Source of the DNA: Syngnathus acus
Taxonomy: Eukaryota; Chordata; Actinopteri; Syngnathiformes; Syngnathidae
Assembly (NCBI RefSeq): GCF_901709675.1
Contig: NC_051102.1
Location: forward strand, 6,731,412 to 6,795,411
DNA length: 64,000 nucleotides
Reading direction: 5' to 3'
Below, piece after piece: positions 35,894-47,080 of this stretch. The notes below the pieces were generated by a model. That model searched no databases, had not been told where the DNA came from, and was given only the letters and a program-made list of their open reading frames with translations. The position numbers were made by a program, and so were the translations under genes. Every line of letters begins with the position of its first letter. The first letter of the stretch is position 1.

Positions 35894-37427
35894 ATGGCGG
35901 GAGCCATCATACAAACACAACTTCACCTTTGCCACCGTTTAAAACAAGTAATCCATCTTCAGTGACCTGACTGGTTTTCCATGTTGGGAGTGGCCCCTCA
36001 CAGTTAAGAGTTGTAGAGTGTTGCTACCAAACTAGAATTGCTTTTTTTTAAATAAATGGAGTTTAAGTTCATTCATTGTCATGAGCATGTTTTTTTCCCT
36101 CCATGAGTGCAATTGATTTATTCTTTTGTCAATAATCTATTAGATTTCTGTCAATTTAGTCAGTGTTCAAAGTCCACATGGCATACCTTGATGGATGAGT
36201 GTCTTGCTCCGAACTAACAGGTCGCAGACAATAGAACCTCGCCCTCTTCCCACACATGACAACTTAAGTCAGTATTCAAAGTCCACATGGCGTGTATTGC
36301 TCTGAACTAACAGGTTCCAGACAAAAGACCCTCGCCCTCTTCTGACACATGGTTCGTGATGGTTATTCATGCCGTGGCTCCTTCTAAAGGCAGCTTTTTT
36401 TCAATTTCATACGCAAGCAACGGTACAACACAGCTGAAGACATTCAAAAGCAAAGCAGAGAAAACCAAAAGAGTTTACCAAAAATTACTGAAAGAGCAAA
36501 GAGACATCTCAGGGCACACCAGGCTTTATTCAATACGGCTCAAACTTTGGTTTCTTAGTTCATTATCTACTCATCTCAGCAATCAACGGGAAAACTACGC
36601 CACCCTGTGGCTAAAGTGAGATAATTCACACGAATGAATGGGGAAAAAAAAGACAAAATATTCATAAATAAAAACCACTGAGATTATTTACATAAATAAC
36701 AATGAAATGGTAATTTAATAAAAATATATAGGTAGGCAAAAATAAGTATCTAACGCACGCACCGCAACGCGATGCCCCCCCCACACACACACACAATTGC
36801 CAGGGATGAATCGGTTAGGAAAATCACCATAAATCCAAAAACAAAACCAGATCTCATCTCATCCCCTTGCAGAGAGTAATTTTAAAAAGTCCACCGAGTC
36901 GCTGTCTTCGCTTCTGTTTGTCTGAGCTTGTTTCCGTTACGTGATACGGGGCCGGCCGACCGGCTAAAAATATCCTGAGGGAGTCCCATGGGTGGGCTCT
37001 CGTATCGACACAACAAAAACAAAAAAGCTGCAGATACCTTCTTGATCATCACACCTTTTCCTCGCCGCTTGCATCGAGTAATTTGCAAGCATCCCTCATT
37101 TGCATCCCTGCGCAGCCAATCAGGTGCAAGTGCGTCAGAGACGCTCCTCTTGTATGTCGTGCTCAACCGCAGCTTTCCCCCCCCCGGCTGTTATTTTAAC
37201 TTTCTGAGAGTAAATGTGCTAGGACAGAGTCATTCGTCAGTGAATGACGGCCGGACTCCTTCATGCAAGTCCATTGAAGTCCATCAAGAGGTCAGTGTGG
37301 TCACGTGTCCGCGTGGACAGCTGACAGCCGCTCTTGAGTGTCCTCCGGCCGCTCGCATTCACACACTTTGGAGAGCTGTGTGTGCTTTTCAACTCTTTGT
37401 TGGCCCTCTTATCGGTAGTGAGGCCTA
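35894..37427. other. Spacer between mgst3 and ipo13
   Basis: Contains the mgst3 3' end (AATAAA 36051-36056) and an imperfect tandem duplication (36158-36351). AT-rich sequence follows to about 36870, then GC-richer sequence leading into the ipo13 start, presumably its promoter. No other gene seen. Confidence 0.5.
36158..36351. repeat. Imperfect tandem duplication
   Basis: Two units, 36158-36257 and 36267-36351. Both begin AGTCAGT.TTCAAAGTCC and both carry GAACTAACAGGT and CCTCGCCCTCTTC. The first unit has about 15 extra bases. Confidence 0.85.
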
Positions 37428-40400
37428 ATGGACGTCCAGCATGGGGAGACGTTCACCTTGCACCCGACGGCGGGTGCAACAAATGCCGACGAATTACAGG
37501 AGGTCACAGTGAGCAATGTGGAGGCGGTGAGTTTTCTTATTTTCATTTTTTTAAATTATTTCTTTAATGCTAAAGACTGCACTTAAATATGGGGAACTCT
37601 AGTTCTATACGCCGTATTGTATTAAAAAACATTTACGACAATTAAGCAATTCCTTTGTGTGCCACTAGAGGGAGCTTGGGTACCACCTATCAACAATCTG
37701 ATTGGAAACTTATTAAGACGCTTGGAAGTTTGATGTGTAAGGCAATGTTCCACTAAATATGAAATCCTACCTTCAGTTTGATGAATTCTCTTTTGTGTGC
37801 TGGATACAGAAAATGACAAATAAGAAAGAATAAGAAAGAAGTACGCAAACATTTCATTGGAAAACAAAAGCAGTTTAAAGAGACAGTGTGGAGAGCTCTG
37901 GCCCAGCAGACGTTTTTGTAACATGACACCAACTATAAGCATTTGCCATCCTAATAATAGCAAGCACAGCACGCTTGGGATCAGTAACTAAATTTTTTTG
38001 TCACCCTCTTCAATCAAGTGGTCCTTCAGTATGAATATTTATGCCAATTGATTGCGAGTGAGTGAGTGAGCCCCACTTGTCTTGCAGGCTCTCTTCCAGC
38101 TGTATTTCGAACCAGACATGGAGCACAAGAATGCGGCCCAGAAGTGGCTGAGCCAGGCTCAGGCGTCCGCCCAGGCGTGGCACTTCTGCTGGGCCCTGCT
38201 CGGCCCCGACAAGGTCTGCTCATCCACCCCAAACTTGACACAGGCTTGTTGCACACTCACAAGGCCAGGCGCAAGTCATAGTCCCGAAAACACATTTCAA
38301 GGCAAAATAATAAATGAAAGGCATTGAAAAGTAGCAGCTTAGCAGTTTGCTCCATTAGCTAAATGCAGACGCACCGTGTTTGCCTCCAGTCTTCAGAGCT
38401 TGTCTGTTTTCCTATTCACGTTATTGTCGCGTGGTCCACAGCTCCCAGAGGTCCAGTTCTTTGGAGCCAGCACCCTCCACGCCAAAATCTCCTCGCACTG
38501 GAGCGACCTGCCTGCAGACCAGCACGAGCGCCTGAGAGCGCAGCTCCTTTCGCACATTTTGCACTTCTCCTCCGGCCCCAAAATGGTTTTAACCAGGCTG
38601 TGCGTCGCGCTGGCCTCCATGGCCCTAAATTTAATTCCCCACGTGTGGTCGCAGCCGGTCGCCGACATAGTGCGAGCCTTTCAACCTCAGGGCCCTGAAG
38701 GCACGCAGGACCCTCAGCAGCACTGTCTGGCCCTGCTGGAGCTCCTGGTGGTGCTTCCCGAGGAGCTCCGGAGCAGCCGGCTGGCGCAGAGCCGTCGCGG
38801 CCAGCTGAGGGAGGCTCTAGCCGGGGAGTGGGGCGCCGTGTGTTCCCTTCTGCGTCAGCTCCTCCAAAGCCAGGACTCGTCCATCCGGGTGAAGGAGAAA
38901 GTGCTCCGCTGCTTGTCCAGCTGGGTGGGACTGGATGTGCCACTGGGGGAGACTCAGGAACTGCTACAGGATTGTTTTGCCACTTTATCCAACCCGGAGC
39001 TCTTTGACACGGCTGTCGAGACCATCGTCGGTACCATCTCGAAATCCGACTGCCAAAGGTCTGCAGGGCAACTGAGACTTGTCTTGTGTTACCACCGTAA
39101 CTCATTGACCTCGCACCCGCAGGTACGGCAATTCTCTGTGGAGTCTAATGCCGCTGGTGTTGGGTCTCCACGATCAGCTGAAGACAGCAGCTCAAGACGG
39201 GGACATGGAGACCTCACACGGCATCTGCCGCATCGCCGTCGCCATGGGCGAAACACACTGCAGGTGCGCTCGCATGGTCGGCGATCCATCGTACGGCTGA
39301 ATTTGGACACGTTTGGTTCTGAACGAGGACAGGGTGTTGCTGGAGCAGGTGGAGCACTGGCAACAATATCTGGCCTTGGTCAACATGATTCTGTTCTGTA
39401 CCGGCATTCCCGGCCAGTACCCAATCAACGAGACCACCAGCTCCCTCACGCTCACTTTCTGGTACACCCTCCAGGTGGGGACCAAATGTCAATCTGCCAA
39501 CCTTGGACAGGCGTGCCATCTTTCTTGGCTTTCTTTCTGCTCAGGATGACATCTTGTCTTTTGAGGAGGGGAAGCAGGATATTTATCTGCAAGTGTACAG
39601 ACCCGTTTACTTCCAGTTGGTGGATGTACTCCTTCGCAAATGCCACTATCCCTCCCAGGAAGAGTACAATTCCTGGACTTGTGACGACAAGGAGCAGTTC
39701 CGAATCTACCGGTGACGCTGATGAAATAAAGCATTTGGTCCTTCGTGACAAGTTTTTTTTTTCTGCTGCCACGAGTAACAGACGGGTTTACCTTCCAGAG
39801 TGGACATCTCGGACACACTGATGTACGTCTACGAAATGTTGGGAGGCGAGCTGCTCAGCGAGCTTTACGAGCGCCTGGGCAGGCAGCTGACGGAGCCGCA
39901 ACGGTCGGCGCATTGGCAGGTCCTCTATCTGGTCCAATACATGACACGCCTCCTCATTTTGGGAGCATAACTTTCTGCTTTCCCTTTTAAAGGAAACCGA
40001 GGCTTTGCTCTTTGGCTTCCAGTCCATCGCCGAGACCATTGATGTGAATTACTCGGATGTCATCCCGGGTCTGATTGGCCTGATGCCCACAATCAACATC
40101 ACCAACGTCATGCTGGCAGACACGCTCATGTACACCATAGGTGCCTGCGTGCGTGTTATTCAGGAGTTGATTTCATTTTCAACTTTGGCAATACTCATAA
40201 CAAGCGAGTGTCTCGTTTGAGCTGGGTTCATTTTCATGTGCCCGTGTCGCCAAGGATCCTTGGCCGAGTGGCTGGCGGACCACCCGGTGATGCTCGGGGG
40301 CACGTTAGCCATGGTGCTCCAGGGTCTCGCCAGGCCCGAGCTGTCCGTGTCCAGTGTTTCCACTCTGAAGAGGATCTGCAGGGAGTGTCGATACGATCTG

Positions 40401-42874
40401 GCGTCCTACACTCAGGATATTCTTAACGTGTCTCAGGTCAGACGCGCCGCTTCACAGTGTTCAGGAAAATCACATCATACTAATACCTGCAACCCTATGT
40501 AGGACGTGCTGCTCAAAGATATCCATAAGGTGAGTGAAGAGTGTGGCAAAAAGTCAGGAAAGCACGTGTGATTTGATTTGCTTTGCTCTCGTGTGCAGAG
40601 CAGCCAGTGCATGTGGCTGATGCAGGCCATGGGCTTCCTGCTCTCCGCTCTGCCGGCCGACAAGATCTTGGCAAAAGTGCACTCGCTCATCGGCCCTCAC
40701 GTGCAGCAGCTGGATACTTTGGCCAGACAACCGGTAGGCGGAAAACTGAAAATGATTTTGATGAATAATGGAATTGCATTTTTTTCACTCAGCGTTGTGA
40801 TTCATTCATTCATTCATTCATTCATCCATCCATCCATCCATCCATCCATCCATCCATCCATCCATCCATCCATCCATCCATCCATCCATCCATCCATCCA
40901 TCCATTTATTTATTTATTTATTTATTTATTCATTCATTCATTTATTCATTTATTTGTCTATGTCATCATTTTTATTTTCCAAAACAAATATAAGCAATAC
41001 GTTGATCTATCTTACAATAAATAATATTAGATTTAGAACATTTAAATATTTGGGTTTTGTACTTTAGGATTACTCTACATTGAACCACGATTAAATAAAA
41101 AAAATAAAAAAACGATCTACTTTAATTAGTGGATTAAACCCCTCAGGCTAAAGTCGATTACGAAAATGCAAACAAGTCTGTGGCTTTATCATGTAAACCT
41201 GAAACAATGATGTGTAAACATGTGGACTGCAATTTTTTGTCTACATCTAATTTATGTAAATCTCAGAATGTCTGTTTTTGCGCACGCAGGCCGATCCTGC
41301 CAGCAAACAGCCCATCATTCGCATCCTGGGAATGTTGTCCAGCCTCTTCACCGCTTTGGACGTCAAGCAACCCGCAGACGTGTTGGAGGGAGTGGCTCGC
41401 TCCGCACCAACTCACCCACAAAGCACGCTCAACCCGGTAAGCTCAACTTTACCCAGAGATAAAATTGATGGTTGGGCAACAATCGGGCCGGTAGCCACAA
41501 ACAAGTGCCAAAGAACTTGAAAATTAGACGGAGGGTCGATTCAATTTAAATTCAATACTCTTTTTTTTTTTTTGTGTTTAGGTTGTGGTCGTATTACAGC
41601 AAACATACGCGTTGATCCAGAACATCCTCAGCAAATGGCTGGAAGATTCGGAGGTGGTCGAGGTAAGAAGAAATGTTGCCCTTCAATACGTGCAACCCTA
41701 TTATTGACCCTCCCCTCACCCTAACGCCTCCCCTCCCCTCCACAGGCGGTGTGTGGCGTATTTGATAAATCCATTCGAACTCTCCTACGGGATTTCGGGC
41801 CATTGGTGGCTCAGCTGAGTGAGACGCTGGGCCAGATGTATAGCGCCTTCCCGCAGGCCTCAGCGTTGGACCTGGCGTCTCAGGTGCGTTCGCACGCTGC
41901 CCAGGAGCTAAAGAAAACACATCAAGACTCCAACTCTTCTCCTTAGATGGTTCACATCTTTGCTGGAGAGCACCACCACTTGACAGCCATTAAAAGCCTG
42001 GTTGAAGTGCTTACCGCTTCCACGCTAGCCATATTTCCACAAGGTATGTGTTTTTTCTAAAACAAGTGCTTTTTTTTTTAAATAAAGCCTGTGATTTTGT
42101 AGGCATCAGGGATCATCCTGACGTGGCAGAGTCCTTCATGTACCTTCATGCTCAGGTTGGTGAAAAACATTGTTTTCTTGCATCACGTTTCACCTCAAAA
42201 CATGTGCGTATAGATTCTTAAAAGAAAACCCGAGTTGTATCTGGAATGGGATCGTCTGGACGCCAATGCGCTATTTCACTGTGGTGAGTATTTTTATTTC
42301 CAGCAAGAATCTCAAATCCTGAGTGACATTTTAACCTCAAGTAGTTTCTTTTGGCTATGTTCAGGAATTGTGTCACTTCAATTTCCTGAAACATCCACAG
42401 TCAAAGCTGCCAGCCACTTCTTTGTAAGTTGAAGTTCCTACCAAACACTGTCAGTGTCACGGATCGGAATGGAGCAGGGTGACCAAATGCAGCTTGGACC
42501 AGGGTTGATTGAGGGAAAAGGTAGTTGGAAGGGAGGATGAGGGGAACAAGACCAACAGAACCAGCAAACTAATATAACTTAACGGACTGACCGACAGACT
42601 GGCCAAGTGAAACAGAACTGACAAAGACCAAGAAACAAAAAAGACATCAGACGACAACCACGATCCGAAAAGGGAGTGAGGGGCAGACGGGACTTAAATA
42701 CAAGACAGGTAACAAGCGCTAGGTGACTGTGGTTACACTGATTGAGGTAACGCAGGAGGGGAGGGGCGACGCCAACAGAAACCATGGCAACATAGATATA
42801 ATAAAGCAACCGGGGACAGTTAGATGTTCAGTGAAACACCTGAATTGGGAAAACAATTTTATTTAAAAAAATAA

Positions 42875-42915
<41 letters not shown>

Positions 42916-43826
42916 CAAAGTAGGGTTTAAAGCTAGGGTTAGGGTTTCAAACAAGGGTTCATACTAGAGTTAGGGTTTCAAACTAGGGTTTAAATCACAT
43001 AGTATCTCAAACTCAAGGCCCATCAAACATAATTTTATGTGGCCTGCAAAGACAAATTGTGCATCAAATTCGTGTGTCGTTACTAGAATTGCAAATTGTC
43101 TTCACTTTTAGTAAAAGCTTTTTTTTTAAAATATTTGACTAGTTTTTACTCGTCTGATTTGAAAATGAGTTGTCATTTTTCTCCTCTTGCGACAGAACGA
43201 GTGGTTCCCTCGATGTCAAGACGTGCCGCCTCTTGGCGAGGTGCTGCAGAGGGACGGCAAGCTCCTTACAGAGAGCATCCTGCACGTCAGTCCCTCTTTG
43301 AAAAGCAAAGTCTCAATTCTTTCTTTTGCAATCGCTCATGAAATGGCATTGAATATTTCGCGTTTGGCTCGCAGGCGGTCGGTGGCGGCTCCCCTCGTAG
43401 TCTGACTGATCATTTCTCTGAGGTGCTTCTGAGTCTGAGCAGACATTGTCCGCATCTGCTATCCCGGTGGCTCCAAGAAGTTCTGCAGTCACCGGGTTTC
43501 CCGGCAGCACACGTCTCCGCTGAACAGAAACGCGACTTCACCCAGAAGCTCCTCAGGTGAGTCACTTCCTCAAAGGCGTTCGATGAGCTGCTTGAGGCCC
43601 GCTCGTCTCAAAACGGAAGAGCTGAGGTCAGGAAGATCTGAAGAGGTTCAAAATTGAAATGGCAAATCATGACAAAAGGGAAGCTCGCCGACAAATGGCT
43701 CGAGCCATTCTTTCTAAAGTATGTCGTCTTCTTCCAAGGGAGCAGAGCAACAAGCGTCACGTGAAGGAGACAGTGAAGGAGTTCTCTCTGCTTTGTGGAG
43801 GCCTGCAGGGGTCCGGACGCCACTAG
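37428..43826 (+). CDS. ipo13: Importin-13, complete
   Basis: Twenty-one coding exons: 37428-37526, 38088-38213, 38442-39058, 39123-39263, 39333-39474, 39545-39711, 39799-39919, 39993-40140, 40255-40436, 40503-40529, 40599-40733, 41290-41436, 41582-41662, 41746-41883, 41947-42043, 42103-42155, 42214-42283, 42365-42423, 43196-43285, 43375-43556 and 43739-43826. The product is 969 residues (human 963). It is a bidirectional Ran-dependent karyopherin that imports cargoes such as UBC9 and MAGOH-Y14 and exports eIF1A. HEAT-repeat sequence is recognisable throughout: [85 protein letters not shown] and [19 protein letters not shown]. The ATG at 37428 precedes VTVSNVEA, matching human FTVENVEK at the same distance. 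The acceptor of exon 5 has a purine-rich lead-in. Intron 18 is expanded by repeats. AATAAA at 44019-44024. Confidence 0.95.
40800..40965. repeat. Compound ATTC/ATCC/ATTT microsatellite in ipo13 intron 11
   Basis: Tetranucleotide runs in series: ATTC, then about twenty copies of ATCC, then ATTT, then a short return to ATTC. It lies between ipo13 exons 11 and 12. Confidence 0.95.
42455..42818 (+). mobile_element. Dispersed repeat copy B inside ipo13 intron 18
   Basis: Closely matches 33491-33866 in the same orientation, with a few single-base differences and one small deletion near 42627. It begins TGTCACGGATCGG and lacks the last few bases found in the other copy. No coding capacity. Confidence 0.75.
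42877..42912. repeat. AT dinucleotide microsatellite
   Basis: An AC/AT lead-in followed by about fifteen AT repeats in ipo13 intron 18. Confidence 0.9.
42921..42992 (+). repeat. Second degenerate TTAGGG-like tract
   Basis: TAGGGTTT units spaced by short variable sequence (for example CTAGGGTTAGGGTTTC). It is more diverged than the tract at 29775-29862. Confidence 0.7.
43000..43178 (+). mobile_element. Truncated hAT-type miniature element remnant
   Basis: TCAAACTCAAGGCCC, TTTTATGTGGCCTGC and AATTGCAAATTGTCTTCACT align in order with the left half of the element at 30369-30719. The right half is missing. It ends about 17 bases before the acceptor of ipo13 exon 19. Confidence 0.7.
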
Positions 43827-44184
43827 CCCACGTTTCCTCCCGCAAATCCAAAGATTGCAAGTCAGAGCAAAATCCAACATGAAATGCTAAACAATTGTGT
43901 TATCGTTTTGCACCTTCTCACAGCCCCGACAAAGAAACACATACAGACTTGTTCTCTGAGTTCTTTTAAAAATGGATGTCAGTTTTTCAACATGTATATC
44001 TCTGCTGACGGATGATGAAATAAAAACAAAACATGATTTAAGAAGCCAACGTTTTTTTGTTTTCACTGATGGACGGGAGGGGGGGCAGTACGAGGGGGAA
44101 GTGCACATTGTTGGAAAAACATAAGGACAGAAGAGTTGCGGTGCGGTGGGTGGCAAAGTGCTGCAGGTCGGCCATCTTGCTCCT
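43827..44184. other. Convergent 3' ends of ipo13 and fzr1
   Basis: Only 358 bases separate the two stop codons. The plus-strand AATAAA at 44019-44024 suits ipo13. I see no canonical minus-strand signal (TTTATT or TTTAAT) in the gap for fzr1. Confidence 0.6.
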
Positions 44185-47080
44185 CTATCGGATTCGTGTG
44201 AAAAGGTTCAGTACAGACTTGGACTCCTTGGTGCAGCGCGTCTTGCTGAAGATGTTCCAAAAGCGAAGCGTCTCATCCCCCGCGCCCGTGACGATGGCCT
44301 CGCCGTCAGGGGACACGGCCTGAGAGAGAGAGAGAGCGGGGAAAAAAAAAAACATTGAACTTGCTTGTCACATGGGACCACGCTGATGATATCATACCAG
44401 GTAAAGAACTCTGTAGGAGTGTCCCGTCAGCTTGGCCACCTGCGTGAGCGACGGGTACTTCCACACCAAAATCTGGTTCTGAGAGTAGCCGTGAGTGCTC
44501 ACCTTGGAGCAAAGACAAAAATGGATAGCGCCTACTTTTTTCTCCCCAGCAGTGGATTTCGACGCGCTCACCAGTTCATTGGCGTGCTTGGACCAGGCCA
44601 GGTTGCACACCTGGGAGCCCGTGTCGGTGCTCTGCAGCGCCTGACCCGTCAGCGTGTTCCAGAAGCGCAGACAGCGGTCGGCCGTGCCGCCGCCCGACGC
44701 CAGCAGCCCGTGCTGGTGCGGCGACCAGGCGATGGCCTTCACGGCGGCGAGGTGCTCGCTGTACTGTTGCACCGGGAGCAGGCTGGAGCTGTTCCACACC
44801 AGCAACTGAGAGAGAGCGGCCGTCAACGTCACTGAGAGAGGAGGCCATTTTGGATTCATGTACCTTGTTGTCGTTGCCTCCGGAGGCGAGATGCTGATGG
44901 TCGGGGGACCACTTGAGACCGCACACTTCCTGTCGGTGTCCCTGCAACCGCCTCTCGGCGGAAGGCGGCGTTCTGACGTCCCGTTGCAAGATGACTCGGT
45001 CGCGACTGCCCGACGAAAGCTGCTCCCCGTTCCACGCCAGGGCGCCTTGGACGCAAGCCAAGCCAGAGGCCGTCAGGGGGCAAAAAGCCTCGGTGGGGGC
45101 GGGGCCAACTTACCCACACGAGCCGAGTGGCCCTCCAAACTGGTCAGCTTTCGCCCACCTGCCGCGTCCCAGATTTGAACGTAACCTTTGTGGGTCCCGA
45201 CGGCAACCAGGCTCCCCTAGCATGCAAATCCACTTGAGATGTTTTAGAATGTCAAAAAAGGATGCCGCAAATAAGGGAAGGGCGAGTCCTGATATCGATA
45301 AAGGCTTCTTCCAATGTACCCGATGTCAGTGAAGGGCGCCGATACTATAGGGAAGTAAAAGAGAGTACGTGCATTGCATCTGTAACTTTAGCTTTGTTTG
45401 CTGACATCGTTTGGGTGGTGCAATGACAGATTACACAAGATTAGAATTCATATGCGGACTCATATTGGTATTGGTGAGGACAAAATTGTCCCCAAATTGT
45501 ACTCATCAATCTCGTCTGTTGAATCAAACAGCCAAATGCAACCGACTGCGACTTAAGGTAGCATAAGTGTCGACCTACAACGGGCCGGTATTTTTATGCA
45601 GCTCACCCTCTCGTTCCAGCACACCGAAGTCACAGAATCGCCGTCCACCGAAAGGTCGCACAACCGTGTCACCTGTGAGCACACGCAAGAGAGTCAAGCA
45701 CTTGGTGGAGAGTTTGTCGGGGCAAAACGATGGCTCGCACCTGGCTGGTGCAGGCGCTCCACAGGTAGACGCAAGCTCCCAAACCCACACTGAGCAAGTT
45801 GCCCGTCGACCAGTCGACCAGGTTGAGGTAGAAGTCGTCCTGCAGCTCGGGGGCGTCCAGCACCTTGAAGGGGATCTTGGAGATCTTGCGGGCAGGTTTA
45901 CGAGGAGAGCGGAGCAGCTTGTGACTGCGGCGGCAGAAAGCCAGCTTTGCGGCAAAGCGGAACACGTGCCAGGGGAGAGAGCGAGCGAGCGAGCGACCTA
46001 CTGTGGCGGCTTACCTCTTGTTAGTAAGCGGCGAGAGAGAGAACGGTGAGACTTGGTTGTCGCCGTCAAAAGGCGTCGACTTGGTGCGGACGGCGTACTG
46101 CGTGGTTCCAAGAGAGACGGCGTCATCTCCACGGCTCACCAAACAAAAGAACGGAACTGGCCGGGGCAGTGCGTACCCGAAAGAGGCCGTGCGAGTAGAC
46201 AGCGCGTCGCCTTTCGTCTGCGTGAAGGTCCGACACCGACTCGATGCCCGCGCCTAGCAACTCGTTCCTCAAAAGGGCGGCGTACGCCACCGTGTCTGTC
46301 GGCGGTCATATCGCACGCTTGAGTGACATCATCAAGGACGCCGGACCTCGATGGCCGACCGAGAGGATTCCCCACCTTTGCCTGAATCTGAGCTGGCATC
46401 TTTTGCTTTTTGGTTCTGGCCAGGGGAGCGACAGTTCTCCTGAACGGAGAAGGAAGACAAACGTCTGGTCAGCCGAGCGAGCGAGTGGGCGGGCGACTTT
46501 GTCAGCAATGGATAAAGGGCTCACGTTGGCGTAATGAAAATTGATGCTCCAGTTGCTTCCAGCGCGGGTGGGGATGAAGCGGTCCCCTGACTTCACACTG
46601 ATGGGGCTGCATGTAACGCTTCCACACTGGAGAGCCAGAGAGAAAAAGTGCTTTTGTGGAAATAAATTTTGGTCGCCAGCGAGTGAAATAACCATATATT
46701 ATTAGATCAGAAAAAGAAACGCTTGTCATTTTTCAGTTTGCAATTTTGAAGCGAAAAACGACATGCTTGTTCAACGGAGACAGCAACACTGCCACCGAGT
46801 GGACGGAGGTGGAACAGCCCTTTTGACACCACATTTTCTGAAGCCTGTGTGTGCAAATCTTGAAACGATGTCCTCCAAATTTAATTGCGCGTGCCCGCTG
46901 GTCCACGAACGCTCATTTAACAATTCGTAAGCAGAACTGAACGTGCACAAATAAGAAATTATGTATAATGTGGGAAATGTCAATCTTCCACCACGATCTC
47001 ACCCTCCTCAGCCGGGCCTCAGCGGGCAAGTTCTGGAGGTTGATTTGCCTCAGAAGACGCCTCTCGTACTCTTGGTCCAT
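44185..47080 (-). CDS. fzr1: Fizzy-related protein 1 (Cdh1), APC/C activator, complete
   Basis: Twelve exons on the minus strand: 47080-47003, 46626-46525, 46439-46376, 46295-46177, 46097-46015, 45924-45741, 45672-45607, 45216-45114, 45045-44864, 44805-44572, 44502-44398 and 44319-44185. The product is 484 residues (human 496). Cdh1 recruits D-box and KEN-box substrates to the anaphase-promoting complex in late mitosis and G1. Seen: start MDQEYERRLLRQI; C-box DRFIPTR at about residues 41-47; LLRSPRKPARKISKIPFKVL before the propeller; seven WD repeats (LSSGSRDRVILQRD, GHRQEVCGLKWSPDHQ, WSPHQHGLLASGGG); and the C-terminal Ile-Arg tail ending FTRIR, which docks on APC/C. CDC20 is excluded by the start and the RSPRKP block. 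The stretch between start and C-box differs strongly from human, so this may be one of two teleost fzr1 copies. Confidence 0.94.

Noticed and set aside
40800-40965. Regular array suggestive of CRISPR-like repeats
   Set aside because: It is a tetranucleotide microsatellite without spacers, in a eukaryotic intron.
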